Under the pieces are notes generated by a model that did no database searches, had not been told where the DNA came from, and was given only the letters and a program-made list of their open reading frames with translations. The translations under genes were made by a program, and so were the position numbers. Positions 49,529 to 62,305 of a stretch of 64,000 nt of DNA are shown one piece after another (positions within the stretch are counted from its first letter, which is position 1; every line of letters begins with the position of its first letter). This DNA is from Sphagnum magellanicum (taxonomy: Eukaryota > Streptophyta > Sphagnopsida > Sphagnales > Sphagnaceae), in NCBI GenBank assembly GCA_021904315.1, contig CM038920.1:19592001-19656000 (forward strand). Reading direction: 5' to 3'.

Positions 49529-49850
49529 AGATGGGCTTTATTGGCATAGGCCATAATGACATATTACAGTAAGCCCAAGTGTAGTAGGAAACCCATGTGG
49601 CATAGGCACTAGTGATGTATTACACCTTAGTGACATAAGTTGAATGACACATGTCATAATGATATAGACCTATGTCTTAGTGATAGAGGATGAATGAAAA
49701 AATACCTATTGATATAGACCTAGGTCCTAGTGATAGAGATTGAATGACATATCATAGTGATATAGGCCTATGTTTTAATGACAAAGGAGGAGTGAAAGAG
49801 GATGTAATGATATAGACCTAGGTCCGAATGACAAAGGTACAATATTACAT
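49529..49850. repeat. GTGACATAGG-type array, continued after E1
   Basis: Starts GATGGGCTTTATTGGCATAGG and repeats the order seen at 48450-48660 (GCATAGGCACTAGTGATG, then TTAGTGACATAAG, then ATATAGACCTAGGTCCTAGT). It is a neighbouring array unit displaced by the E1 insertion or by duplication. Confidence 0.8.
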
Positions 49851-50895
49851 GCCTTACTATTATGGAATGCCTTTTCATATTGTACCTTTTCAATATTGTA
49901 AATGTTTTTGAGCACTCAAAGCTTGTTGTTTTGAATTGTGATGTATTTTTTAAGTGTGATATTTTAGCACATACAAATTTGTGAAATCTAATTATCTTGC
50001 TACCATGGAGGTTTTAAATGCATGTGTTACCTAAATTACACTTGAAAATCAAAATAGGTATGTTTGAACAACCCTCCAAGCCATTGAAAATGGATGGGAT
50101 TCATATCTTTTGGTTAGATGTAGCTTGTTTGACTTCTATGCAGAATGTTCACATGGTCATATGGCTACAAGAAAATGTGGCAAAATGATTACCCATTGTT
50201 TTTTATTCAAAAATTTATCGTTGGATGAAGAAATGCAGCATTGTTGTCATTGTTTTCAGCTTTGATTTTGAAGGTGAAATGAAATATTTAGTTCCATTAT
50301 GTGTACATGATAGAGAATGTGCTTTAAAGAGATATGAAACAAAAATCTTGCAAAGTTTTCAACCTTTTGCAAGTTACAAATGATTAAACATTATTGTTTT
50401 CCCACATTTCTTGAGGTGCCAAGTTTTGTTCCTTTAAATTATGATGTAATTTTTAAATTTAAATTTTCACCATGTATAAATGTATGCAACCCAACATTGT
50501 TGCTATTATATGGGGGGGGGAATGTTGAATGCATGTCTTTGCATAAATGCAATAATTCAAGATGAAGGCAAGTATGCTTGTGAGCAAACCATTGATAATT
50601 ATGGATAGGATTCATGTGTCTTTGTTGCAAGTAATGTAGTTGAGCTATATGCAAATGTTTATTATTGGAAGACTCCAAATGCCAATAGAGAAAGTGAACG
50701 TGTATGCGGGTTGTTCATGCCCAATTATGGGAATTGATAGCTTTGGGATGCACATCATTAACCTACTTCATGGAGCTACAAGTATCATCCAACTTGAGTG
50801 TTGTAAGTTGCAAATTATTATCTTATTGTTGTAGTCCCATAAATAATACAAAGTTGTTAAGACAAGAGGTGAATCTTCATCCCAAGTAATTAGAT
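49851..50895. other. Non-array sequence inside the repeat complex
   Basis: No gene recognised. There is a run of eight G near 50513-50520. The frames here are under 80 codons and have no recognisable motif. Confidence 0.45.
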
Positions 50896-51359
50896 AGATC
50901 TATTTTGTTGTGGGCAATCATGAAACATCATTATATTATGATTGATAGGAGTTCGAAAGAGTTGCACATGAGGTGGAAAAATAGGATAGGGATTTGCAAA
51001 AGCCAGTAACACAATTACCATCTTTCAAACTTTCATGTGCATGTTTTATGGTTTCAACAAACTTTAAAAATCAATCAGTATGGTAGATGATTTAGGCATG
51101 AACTAACAAGTCCAAGTGATGCAAGCCCTAGCAACAAGGAACATGTTTTAAATGTCATAAAACTAAATGAAATAGGCCTAATTCATATAAGCCCTAATGA
51201 CATATAGAAGCCTTAATGACATTTACATCAAATTGAAACGACAATAACCTTAATGATATTATAAATTGGAATGACATAGGATAAGTGACATGTGCTTTAG
51301 TGGCATATGTCCTAGTGATACAATACACCAAGTTCAAATTGAAACAAACCTTAGTGACA

Positions 51360-51720
51360 TAGGCCTTCATGGCATATGATTCTTTAGTGACATAGGTCAT
51401 AGTGACAGACTTGAGTCCTAGTGAGTGACATAGGCCTTCATGGCATAATGATTAGTGACATATGATTCCTTAGTGACATAGGTCATAGTGACAAACCCAA
51501 GTCCTAATGAGTTACATAGGCCTTCATGGCATAATGATTAGTGACATATGACTCCTTAATGATGTAGGTCATAGTGATAGACCCAAGTCCTAGTGAGTGA
51601 CATAGGCCTTCATGGCATAGTGAATAGGAGGAGCATATGACTCCTTAGTGACATAGGTGGTTGTGATAGACCCAAGTCCTAGTGAGTGACATAGGCCATT
51701 ACTTAGTGATATTATGTGGC
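51360..51720. repeat. 86-bp tandem array, first copy (four units)
   Basis: TAGGCCTTCATGGCATA begins at 51431, 51517 and 51603, with a variant near 51692. Each unit contains AGTGACATATGAYTCCTTAG, TGACATAGGTCATAGTGA and ACCCAAGTCCTA. Confidence 0.9.
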
Positions 51721-52261
51721 ATGTGTCGAATGACATAGGCCACCAATGACATAAATGTTAGTGAAACCATGCTTAATGGCATCTTATTGATTGAATAGGC
51801 CTTAATGACATAGGTGTTTGGGCAAATTGTGTTGTATTTTACAGGGGCTAATGTATACAAACCATGATTGAATGAAAAAAGGAGGGGGAGGAGGAGCTGA
51901 CTCAAAGTAAAGGGGCCAAGAAGAATCAACACCATTGCACCTTATTCCAAAAGTGCATGTAAGCGATACATCACATAAAATTAATTCAAGTTATTAGGAT
52001 AAAACATTGGTGAAACTTATAATGAATGGAAATTTAATGATAAAAAGTCGAATGACAAGTGGGTGGCCTTGTAATGGCACTTGCATTGATGGCATTTATT
52101 AGTACTCCACAGCTTAATGACATTTTAAAAATTATAGCATTGTGGTAGAATTGTATAGTGAAATGGATAAGCAAAATTAGTATACATATGTTTAAGAAAC
52201 ACATGTGTTCAACCTTCAACCCTGAGACATCTAATCATATGCCAATCTTGCTTGTGCATCA

Positions 52262-52800
52262 AATGTGGACATGTGATTAGTGACATATGATTCCTTAGTG
52301 ACATAGGTGGTAGTGAAAAACCCAAGTCCTAATGAATGACATAGGCCTTCATGGCATAGTGATTAATGACATATGACTCCTTAGTGACATAGATGGTAGT
52401 GAGAGACCCAAGTCCTAATGAGTGACATAGGCCTTCATGGCATAGTGATTAATGACATATGACTCCTTAGTGTCATAGGTCATAGTGACAGACCCAAGTC
52501 TTAATGAGTGACATGAGCCTTCATGGCATAATAATTAATGACATATGATTCCTTAGTGACATAGGTCATAGTGACAAACCCAAGTCCTAATGAGTGACAT
52601 AGGCCTTCATGGCATAATAATTAGTGACATATGACTCCTTAATGACAAAGGTGGTAGTGACAGACCTAAGTCCTAGTGAGTGACATAGGCCTTCATGGCA
52701 TAACAATTAGTGACATATGACTATTTAGTGACATAGGTGGTAGTGACAGACCCAAGTTGTAGCACGAATGACATAGGGCACTAGTTAGTGATATTATGTG
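52262..52800. repeat. 86-bp tandem array, second copy (five to six units)
   Basis: The same unit as at 51360-51720, with starts at 52342, 52428, about 52514, 52600 and 52686 and a diverged last unit near 52770. The spacing of exactly 86 suggests recent expansion compared with the other arrays in the window. Confidence 0.9.
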
Positions 52801-53389
52801 GAATGTGTTGAATGACATGGGCCACCAGTGACATAAAATGTCGATGAAACCATCCTTAATGGCATAGATTTTAATGATTGAATAGGCCCTAATGACATAG
52901 GTGTTTGGGCAAATTGTTTTGTATTTTACAAGGGTTAATGTATACAAACCTTGATTGAATGAAGAGAGGGAAGGGGAGGAGGAAGTGACTCAAAGTAAAG
53001 GGGCCAAGAAAAGTTAGCACCATTGCACTTTATTCCAAAAAAACATGTAAACGACACATCACATCAAATTAATTCAAATTATTAAGAAAAAACATCGGTG
53101 AAACTTATAATGAATGGAAATTTAATGATAGCAAGTCAAATGACAAGTGGGTGGCCTTGTAATGGCACTTGCAATGGTGGCATTTATTAGTATTCCACAC
53201 CTTAGTGACATTCTAAAAAATATAGTTTAGTGGTATAACTGTACAATGAAGTGGATTAGCAAAATTAGTATACATTTGTTTAAAAAACACGTGTTCAACC
53301 TTAAACCCTAAACCTTAAGACATTTAGTCATATGCCAATCATGCTTGTACATTAGATGTGGACATGTGCATGTATGGGGTAGTGACTTG

Positions 53390-54300
53390 AATCTTAGGGA
53401 ATAAGCTTCATGACTTAATGACATGATATGAGTGACATTATAATGTTTGATGACTAGGGTACATTATCATACCTTTACCAAAGGTAAGGTATGGACCACC
53501 TAGCTATGTAAATGAGCAAAACTATTCATAGGAAAAATAAAGTGACATGTGCAAAAATGACACAACTCTTAGGGATTCAAAAAAATTTAATTCCAATGTG
53601 ATGCATTTTTATCATTAGACACAAGAAAAATGGTAATTGGAAGATTTGGATTATGGTGAATTTTTATATAAACAACCTCCAAATCATCAATAGATTTGTA
53701 ATGACATGGAATATGATGATCAATCCCACCACCCAATTATAATACTAGTGAATCATAAGTATTGCACCCTATAATGATGAATGCTAGTGCAAACTAATAT
53801 TCATAATTAAATTGTGAAAGTAATATGTTAATCTTATTAATAGAAGATGTGGTTTGTCATGCATGTAATATGGTGTGCTACACATTGAAACTTTCTGGAA
53901 TCATTAACATGGCTAATCACTAGAAAATCACTATGGACCCATGACACGAAGTTGATTAATCCACAACCACTCTAAAATATCATTTGATGGACTTAGTAGA
54001 AGATCAATATACACCTACTAGAATAATAGGTCAAGTAGTCACAAAAAAAATCACTATGTAATCACCAAAACATCAATATGTATTTCACTTAAAGATCACA
54101 TGGGATAATCCACTGAATGTTCTCTTGGGTATGGTACATCCCATTATAATAAACTAATCCACTAGGATTCCACTAGTTGTTACCATGCAACCCAGTTCAT
54201 TGTCCAATTCCACTGAGTTGGGCAAGATGTCACTATAATGTCACTATAGTGGAATTGGTCTAATCCGCTTGAAAATGAGTGGAATGCATAGTGTTGGGAC
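53390..54300. other. Non-array sequence inside the repeat complex
   Basis: No gene recognised. It contains scattered words such as CAATCCCACCACCCAATTAT that resemble part of the foldback arms near 41930, so it may be a more diverged relative. Confidence 0.4.
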
Positions 54301-54785
54301 CATGATCTGTCAAAATTATAGAATGTCATTACATGTTGTGATTGATAGGGGATCAAAGGAGCAACACATGAAGCGTAAGAAGAGGTGAAATGTGCAAGCG
54401 TGAATATTAGAAGTACCATTTGATTTGAAAAGTCCATGTGCATGTTTGGACATGTTTTTAGCAAATTTCAAAATACATGGCTAGCATATATGACAAGTAG
54501 AGTTTATGGCATTAAAACTAAGTGTAAGTTATGATCAAACCTTAATGATACAAGCCCAAATGATGCACAAACCTCAAGCCTTAAAGTGAAATAAACTTGA
54601 AATAAACTTAATGAAACATGTTTGATTGACATAAGCCTTAATGACATAAAAATGAGTGACATATGTTAAGTGACACATGTGATGTTTTATTGGCATATGC
54701 CCTAGTGACATATAACATTGGTCAAACCCAAGTGACAATATAAACTTGAGTGACATAGGTGGAGTGAGATGGGCCTTATTGGCAT
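54301..54785. repeat. Partial copy of the outer right-arm segment
   Basis: CATTACATGTTGTGATTGAT, then AAGAGGTGAAATGTGCAAGC, AAGCCCAAATGATGCACAAA and GGAGTGAGATGGGCCTTATT follow in the same order as at 47389-47990 and 48000-48460. The copy stops abruptly near TTGGCATTG, where retroelement-like sequence begins. Confidence 0.85.
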
Positions 54786-54819
54786 TGTAATCTTAATCAG
54801 AACACTATGGTAAAAAACT

Positions 54820-55315
54820 TGTCAGTAGTAGGTGTTTTGTAGATTATTAATTAATTTCAGTAGTCTTTCATAATACACCTTTATTCTTTCTATGGATTTC
54901 CGTTTTAAGTTCTTTAGCTATAGATAGACATGTTCATTGTTCAATAACGTCTACAGAATGCTTGTTCTAAATTTGTAAATCTACAATTGGTATTACCTCC
55001 CATATAGTTGTTACACCAATTGGATGTGTTATTTCTCAATGTAAAATTGAACATATTAGTTGTTTCCTCATCTACCATTTCATTGTTAGTTTTGATAGTG
55101 GCTTTAAATACTTGTACATGAACATTTGGATCATAGTCTTTCTTGTACTCATGATAATTCAGTGGTCTCATGAAAGGCCTATGATAGGGTATTATAGGTT
55201 GCACAACTTTTTTTGTAGCATCTTCGGGGGGTTTTGGAGGATCTCCTCTTAAGTTTGGTGGTACAAATTTAGTAGTAACTATACTATGGAAAGGTGTTTT
55301 TAATAATAAGTTCAA
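54820..55315 (-). pseudogene. Ty3/gypsy-type retrotransposon gag fragment
   Basis: Read on the minus strand, the open part 55315-54941 contains NLRGDPPKPP, HVQVFKATIKTNNE, TTNMFNFTLRNNTSNWCNNY and FTNLEQAFCRRY, the pattern of the plant retrotransposon gag core (F..L.....W...Y followed by L...F..RY). Past a stop it continues as NEHVYLXLKNLKRKS and VYYERLLKLINNLQ down to about 54830, typical of the next part of gag. No nucleocapsid knuckle, protease or reverse transcriptase follows, because array sequence begins at 54785. It is a truncated, non-functional copy. Intact gag forms the particle that packages element RNA. Confidence 0.85.
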
Positions 55316-56728
55316 TGGTATTTTCGCATCAAGGTCTACTACTACAAATTTTCTAGCACCAAAAGTAACAAGTATTGCTTTTAAGCCATTATAATGGTTT
55401 CATCCTAAGGCTTCAACATGTTATGTTGAATTCTATTATAGAAATAATTATTCTCAACTAATGTTGTAGGGACTCCATCATTCCTTGTAGATACTAGATA
55501 TCTGGCCAGAGTCATAAGCACAAATTTGTTTGGGTGTGTAGCCATCACAATAACTCCTTGCACCCCATTAATAACCATTGTAAAAGATTACAGTATTAAT
55601 CTTCCATGAATTTGTATGCAATTGTTGTTTACCACTATGGAATCTATTAGTGTTCTATTCCTTGTTCCATGCACAAACTTTGTACTTTTGAGAATTGCAA
55701 GTTTTGTGTGGCTAATAGCAAAATGGTTGGTAATCATCTTTATTCTTTTTGGTGTAGAATGACATGGCCTAGTGAGTCATGGTATTTTGCCCTCTGAAAA
55801 TGTCCTCATACATCACCTTGTTCAATGGTGCTACATAAATTTATTTAGTTTTGCAGTTGTGTTGTTGTTACCACGTTATGTGGAATAATTAATAGATTGT
55901 GATCATTTTCTAGATTTTTGTGATTATATGCTTGAATATGGAAATGATTGATCATTGCATCTTATACATCTTGTTCAATAAACAGACAGTCTGTGAATGA
56001 ATAATCTTCTTGTTTGCAGAAACTACATCGATTAATGGTGAGTTTATTATGTTAGTTTGCATTTTGACCAAATCTACTCCAAATTTATTCTCTTAGTAAT
56101 AATCAATGTTGATGGTTAGGTGCAGTCACAATAACACATACCACAACAAATGTAATCAATGCTTGATGTTCCATGTTATTGAAAATTTAATTTAATTTTG
56201 TGTTGAAATTATAAGATTTACTTATATAATAACATTCATAATATATCATGGGAACTTGTGAATAAATTTGAAATTAATCAAATGAATAAAAAAATATGAA
56301 AAAAATAATAATAAAACATTGTAACCAATGCTTTTAAGTAATAAAAAAACATGTTTAATAACTTTAATTTTTTTCTTAATGACATATTTTGACAAATTTT
56401 TAATGCAAGGATTTTCAAAGTACTATAGAAAAAAATTATCATGATTTAAAAATATTTTTTCAATGACTTTTAAAAGAGTATTCCAAGAATGTTCTAGGAA
56501 TATTTCCCAAAAAGCTGTCAAAAAAGCAATAAAAAAGTAGGGGGTGGTGGTTCATGTTATCCCATTTGCATTCGACTGGGTTTAATCTTGGATTCACTGG
56601 TTTGTAACACATTCACCCAATCCGCTTGCCATATTTCAGTACCAACCACCAATATTGGTGGAGTGTTATGCTCATATTTGTGTTCCCCCTAGTTTAATAC
56701 ACTATTTTAATTACAAAAACATGTTCCT
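55316..56728. other. Stretch between the two retroelement-like parts
   Basis: It may be decayed element sequence. The minus strand shows short protein-like stretches (for example QGVIVMATHPNKFVLMTLAR near 55560-55500), but I could not place them in a known domain order. About 56160-56560 is AT-rich and non-coding. Confidence 0.35.
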
Positions 56729-57197
56729 CTATATCTTCAATCTATTGTATAATTTTAGCATATTATGGTAGCACTCGTTCAACCTCATCGTTGTCCAGGT
56801 CTTCATCCCATTCTTCATGGTTATGTCAATATTGAAATGAAACAAATAAACAAACAAAACTTTTAGATGTGGATCTTGTCTCCATACCTCCTTACACTTT
56901 TTGATATGTATGTAGTATCTCCTCAAATCTATACAAAGTGCCATGTCTTTGGGTTGATAAACTTATATTTGTTCTTTCCCGTTCCTTTTCTTATAGATTT
57001 GCAAGGGTACCCTTGAGTGCATTGTCTCCCCGTCCTTCTAATTCAACTTCCAAAGGTTCTGCCCTCATTGACAACCTTGCCCATACATTGGGTCGCCTCA
57101 TTCTTCTGCTAGTGAATGGTTCTTGAGGTTCCATAACTACTACAAATGGCATCTTGTATCCTACAAGTTGCTTTTCTATCATGGGTATTCTTGGCAT
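56729..57197 (-). pseudogene. Protein-like frames upstream of gag, possible N-terminal retroelement ORF
   Basis: The minus strand opens at 57197 with MPRIPMIEKQLVGYKMPFVV, then PQEPFTSRRMRRPNVWARLS and PLEVELEGRGDNALKGTLAN to a stop at 56991. After the stop a second frame (56944-56729) reads LRRYYIHIKKCKEVWRQDPH and MKNGMKTWTTMRLNECYHNM, but an overlapping frame with HNHEEWDEDLDNDEVERVLP also looks plausible. The position 1.4 kb 5' of the gag core on the same strand suggests the start of the same retroelement gag, disrupted by a stop and an insertion. I do not recognise a named domain. Confidence 0.45.
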
Positions 57198-57890
57198 GGT
57201 ATATTGTATTATTTTTAAAGTATGAAACTATGTTGTATCACTTGTGAATGATAGTTTTCCATTTATTACATTTTTGTCTTTATTTTGTTACATGGTTACC
57301 TGGTCTAATTGTCTTTGCAAACTTCAGGTTATTACTCGATTTATGTTTGTCACATTCTACTACTCGTCCTTGGGAAAAAAAATTGCCACATATTTAAATC
57401 CTTACAATAGTTATTTGTTCAAATTCAATTCCTCACTAATTTTGAATCTATAATTTAAAAAATAAACAAAATTCTTCACAATAACCTTTTTGTACCTATT
57501 GCCACATAATAAACCAAAGCAATGCAGATAGTTCAAAATTCTAACCCCAAAATCATCTTAAGGATGGTTGCCAAATGGTAAATCCTAATATTCTAACATT
57601 GTTTCAATTGTAGTTTTTGTTTGTGTACATATTTTGTTTTAATTATACAAAATATGTACTAAAAATCCATTCACGATCCATAATGTTTCAACAACCACAT
57701 TTTTCAAAGCCCAAATGTTAACACAATTATGAATTTATCATAATTATGCCACAATTTACATCTCATATTGATGTAAAGGAAGGAAACAACAAATCATGGA
57801 AAAAACTACATAAACAAAATATCAAAGATCATAATTTTGCAACTATGTATACACTTTCAAAATTATTATATTTCCATAACTATTGTTTTG
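57198..57890. other. Non-coding stretch
   Basis: Nothing recognised. Confidence 0.5.
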
Positions 57891-57962
57891 TTTTCTATCT
57901 TTTATGTACTCCCAGTACTGAACATAAAAACAAATCCCCAAAAAAATCCAAAACCTTTTTAA
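57891..57962 (+). repeat. 72-bp direct repeat flanking E1 copy 3, left
   Basis: It begins TTTTCTATCTTTTATGTACT and ends CCAAAACCTTTTTAA. It is identical to 58776-58847 except for one base (GAACAT here, GGACAT there). Confidence 0.95.
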
Positions 57963-58775
57963 GTCACGGGGCGAAACCCACTTGAAGGTTTCACAAAGTC
58001 AAGTTACGAAAATTGTGACTTAACGGCGCGCTCCCGACTTCCAACTCTAAAAAGGGGTAGAGGGTTGAGTTGGGAGCCTAGGGATTAGACTAGGAAGAGG
58101 GACTAGTTTAGCTCGTGTGAATTTGCATCCAAAAACCAACCACAAAAGTTTAGTTTAACATTCGGGACACCTTGGGGTGTTGGGACTTGCCACGGGCACT
58201 TGGACACACAAGACTCACCACGGCCCGGACTCGGGAGTAAGCCACCACCTTACTCCCTATAGTATTCTCTGCGGCTGGTCGCCGAGGCTACATCCAAATG
58301 GCACATTTTGTTGGGACTCCCGAAATGGAGTCCCGAAACTGTTCCGGCTGGATTCCCGGAACTTTGAACGGCCATAACTCCCAACTGTGGAGTTCAATCG
58401 CAACAAGGTTTAAACCAAAGTTGTAGCCCTCGTCAAGATCTTTCCAATGCCATGTCGCACTCCCTAATGAGACGTCGAGAAAGGGTCGATTCCTGACTTT
58501 TAGTGGTCGAGAGTCAAACTGCTAGTTTGACTCCCGACCCTTCTTTTGCCCATAACTTGGGCTGCAGATGTCTGAATGGCCAATGCGAGGCCATTTTCGA
58601 TATCTACGTTTCAAGACCTTTTCAATGACACCAAGAACGCTTCAATGCGAGGTGTTTTGGGCCTTGTTGTCAAGCTTTAAACATTCGGGAGTCCCGGAGG
58701 GCTCCAAACCTCCAACTTTTCCAAGTGTTGGGCTTCACCCCCACACTTGGCCAAAGTGGGGTTGTGACAATTTTT
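57963..58775 (-). mobile_element. Dispersed element E1, copy 3
   Basis: The 813-base insert between the two 72-bp repeats is the third copy of the E1 family, diverged from copies 1 and 2. Plus-strand landmarks: GGCGCGCTCCCGACTTCC; GGGATTAGACTAGGAAGA; GCCACCACCTTACTCCCTAT; GGCCATAACTCCCAAC; CCCATAACTTGGGCTGCAGA; end GGGGTTGTGACAA. The termini read GTCAC...GTGAC, a short imperfect inverted repeat (GTCACGGGGCG against GTCACAACCCC). No coding capacity. Confidence 0.88.
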
Positions 58776-58847
58776 TTTTCTATCTTTTATGTACTCCCAG
58801 TACTGGACATAAAAACAAATCCCCAAAAAAATCCAAAACCTTTTTAA
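58776..58847 (+). repeat. 72-bp direct repeat flanking E1 copy 3, right
   Basis: Second copy of the 57891-57962 sequence, with one substitution. It is far longer than the 4-10-base target duplications of known plant transposons. Confidence 0.95.
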
Positions 58848-61800
58848 TCCTCAACTTTCCTGCCTAAAACATCATTTGAATTCCACCTCAGCAATCCTAA
58901 TTTCACCTACCCTATACTTACTAAACCTATTATGGTGAACCTGTCTCACAATAGACGTCATAGTGCCTACTCCTAGTGCTTATCCAGTCTTATTACTATA
59001 GTACAATCTTGCCCTTTACACGTAGCTAATATAAAAAGTTAGTAGTATGCTCAGTCAACCTACAACAAGTTTGTGATGTTGCTTTTTGTTGCTTAGCCCT
59101 TACACAAATAATCATTTAACCATAAGGCATAAAGAGACCTACACAATGCATAGTGGTTGGGGCCTCGTACACCTTGAAAATATCCTTTAAGCACACCATT
59201 GGTGACTATTAGAATACAAACAACAACTTAAAGATTGTGTAGACAATATAGTTTGGACTTTGAACATCTTTGTAGTCAAGTAAGATGTTTAGACCAAATG
59301 CATTTTCATTCACTAGACTTGGTATTTAGTTTTAGTCAAATGTAATCTCGCTTTTAATTCATTATGCCACAACCATTATTCATTCTTAATACTAGTTTAT
59401 TATGACCATCTCTACCTGTTAGATTTAGTGCAAGTCAAATATGAAAGATGACACTTGGGCTTCCAAGGATTTTCACCTATTAATGATGAACATGTTAACA
59501 TTCATTATGTTTGCTATTGCCTTAACCAGGGTGAACGTTGTTACAACCTATGACACTTCCAACAATTTTTAAACCTATGTGTTTATCTTCAAAGTCAATA
59601 ACATCAACATCCAATCTCACAAGGCAATACATTCATCCTTAATTATAAGTACTTCAGTAGTCCTTGGACCATATAAGATATTGCAAAATTGAAACAAAAA
59701 ATGCATTTAGAAACCACTTTATGATCTCAAACTTTCAAGGATAATCATGTTGCATGATTAGGAGAATTGAAGTGGAAAATGGATTTACAAGCCATGTTGA
59801 GAGACTTGCAAACATGAGAAACAATAATAAATGTTTCACGCCATTTCACCATGTAAGACTTTAACCACAACGCTACATGCAAATTCAAATGGTTTTATGC
59901 AACAACAATGCCTTCTTATGTAATAAACAAGCAAACACATCTCAACATATTATTTCTAAATGAAAGGATCATTAATACAATTAGGTATGGATACTAGATC
60001 TTCTTGGTAGAGGTAAAGTGATCATAAAAAAGGTGTTCATTGCAAGTTAGATCATCAATATTGATCCCAATATCACATGGAAATATTGTGTGAATATCCA
60101 CATTTGTGTACCATGGGTTCATCCAAGAAAAGCATGTCAAGCTCGATAAATAGAGTTCATGCTAGTGCCACTTGGATCTACCCAACCCATAAAAATGTTT
60201 TGGTATGACCATGCATTACACATCCAATTTACTTGGTAGAAAAGAATTAAAAAATGACCCAACAATTAAAGGGAAAAATATGAATACCTTTCATACAATT
60301 GGGCGTTAGGCCTACCTCCACTCCAGGTCCCAGAAGGGACCAACTAGTTTCATGATCACATTGGGGGATGAAACCACTTTTAAATAATGAAACCCTGCCA
60401 CACTTTATAAAAACTTCGATCTAAACTTAGTAGGACTTTAAGGATATCTTTAATATCTATAATGATTAGAAGCAACCAATTTTATCATGATACCAAACTC
60501 CAATCGCAGCAAGAGAGTGAGGGAAAAAGGGGCCGTTTGATATTTTTAAAAGATTTTAGTATTCCCAACATGTTCCAATCAAGTTCTCAATTATTTCATA
60601 TTCTCCAATTTGTCCCAAATAGCATCAGATGTTATCATGTAACCTTTGCTGAAAGTTGTATTCTTGTACTTCTACATATGTGGGTCAAAGGGAAGAATTT
60701 TCATATATATATATATGTATTTCTCATCCTAACTTCAGTGGATTTATTGGTAATAAGAATATTTGCAAAAACTCTTATCCATAGTTCACCATTTCTTCAA
60801 GCTTATCTTCTCATAATACAATGTGCTTCTTCACATGAAATTTCTCATCCCATATTTTGCAAAACAAAGTCGTGTATTGTTTGTTTTGCAACTTTTTAAT
60901 TATTTTTTTGATATTTATGGAATCTTGTACATTTTGAATATAGCACAATTTGTTCCTTTTTTTGGGTTCATTTTTGAACATTTTTGTGCAGGCTCCTCTT
61001 AGCCTCATTCAAGAAGATATAAGGTTTCATATTTTTGACATGAAAAAAAAAAAAAGTTGTGCTATATCCAAAAGAGTCCCTAATTTAGTCTAAGGCTGCA
61101 AAAATATCCATAATGCTTCTTGACAATTTTATCATGATACCAAACTCGAATGTAAGTGTTAATTCACCCAAAGCACATATAAATGGGTGAAGGGTTAAAA
61201 CCAGTATTGGGAGGTTATTAGAATCTGCTACAGATATCCATTGGTTATCAACCTAGGTATAAACCCACTTACCTGATAGGGGTGAAAATCTCTAAAAATT
61301 GGTTTCTAGTACATAACCACGATTCTCAAAAAAATTGAAAAGTTTGAAAAGATGAGACATAATAACTGCTGGTTCTTTGGATGGTTCTTTGATTCTGAAA
61401 GATTTGAAGAACTGGGACTGGTGGTTATTTGAAAAATAAAATAACTGCACAACACTGGTTGAAACCATTTGAACATCTATAAACGTTTTTTTGGGCATAA
61501 TAGGAGGACCCAACACTCATAATAATTTTGTTTCTTTTTGCACATGATCAAAATGTCAAGTACTCATCATAAGGTGAAAGGTTGAGTGCAGGGTATGAAA
61601 ATTCTGCAAAGTTTTAAAGATAGTCCATCCTTTATAAAGAATAATATGTTCTTTTTCTGATTTCTAGATCTTTCTTAAATTCCTATTTTCAGCCCCAAGT
61701 CCTTTCATGTATTCAATGTTTTTCGAGATATTCCAGTGTGATATTGGTATTGGATTCAAGATTGATTTTGGGCTTGTATACAGCAAGTATAGGTCTAGTA

Positions 61801-62093
61801 TTCAGACTTATATAAAACTGGTCTACAGATACTATTATCAACTCAAGTTCCTACCAGCTATTATTGGTATTAGGCTGGTATTGCCTCAAGTCATACCACC
61901 CTGGTAGGGTCTTTTGATACCAGTGCATACACCAGTGCACATAGAAGCTGCATGCCTATATACCAGACCAACACTGCTATAAACTGACTACATTTTTTTT
62001 TTACCAATTGTTTACGTGCACTTAAAAAACTATTAGACTTTGTTAAATGTATATTCAAGATGGGTTATAGAGTGAAAGGTCCTCCCCGGTGTT
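58848..62093. other. Long non-coding stretch
   Basis: No gene recognised on either strand. An AT dinucleotide run lies near 60702-60716. A plus-strand frame of 145 codons at 60462-60899 and one of 66 codons at 61707-61907 show no domain. Confidence 0.5.
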
Positions 62094-62305
62094 GTGCTTG
62101 TAAGTGTAAATAGACATGTACATGCTATATAAAATAGTGTAAATGTGAGTCATTTACACTTACACACCTGACTTTTACACACATCCATTTACACAACCCA
62201 CCATGTATGTTTTTTCATGTACATGTGGTTAGTGTAAATTTTTGTCATACATAGCCCCATGTAAATGATTTTGAGGTGTAAATATATATATATATATAAT
62301 GTATC
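62094..62305. repeat. GTGTAAAT-rich block with a perfect hairpin and TA run
   Basis: AGTGTAAATG (62136-62145) and CATTTACACT (62151-62160) are exact 10-base arms around a 5-base loop. GTGTAAAT, TTTACAC or ACATGTACATG words recur through 62300, ending in a TA run at about 62284-62299. It could be the remnant of a small inverted-repeat transposon. Confidence 0.7.

Larger units (their letters stand above)
50896..53389. repeat. Higher-order tandem duplication (~1,088 bp) of GTGACATAGG-type arrays
   Basis: Two long copies follow each other. Landmarks and offsets: TTTGGGCAAATTGT at about 51809 and 52898; AAGTGGGTGGCCTTGTAATG at about 52057 and 53145; TGTTCAACCTT at about 52205 and 53293. All are shifted by ~1,088 bases. 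Each copy contains an 86-bp tandem array (51360-51720 and 52262-52800) and a shared ~550-bp non-array part. It starts with another copy of the TTGTGATTGATAGG segment near 50935. Confidence 0.85.

Noticed and set aside
51360..52800. Regular repeats resembling a CRISPR array
   Set aside because: The whole 86-bp unit is repeated, without unique spacers, and the window is plant nuclear DNA.
55450..55760. Retroviral-type aspartic protease on the minus strand
   Set aside because: An LIDS-like word is present, but it lies upstream of gag on the same strand, the wrong order, and no DTG/DSG motif is seen.
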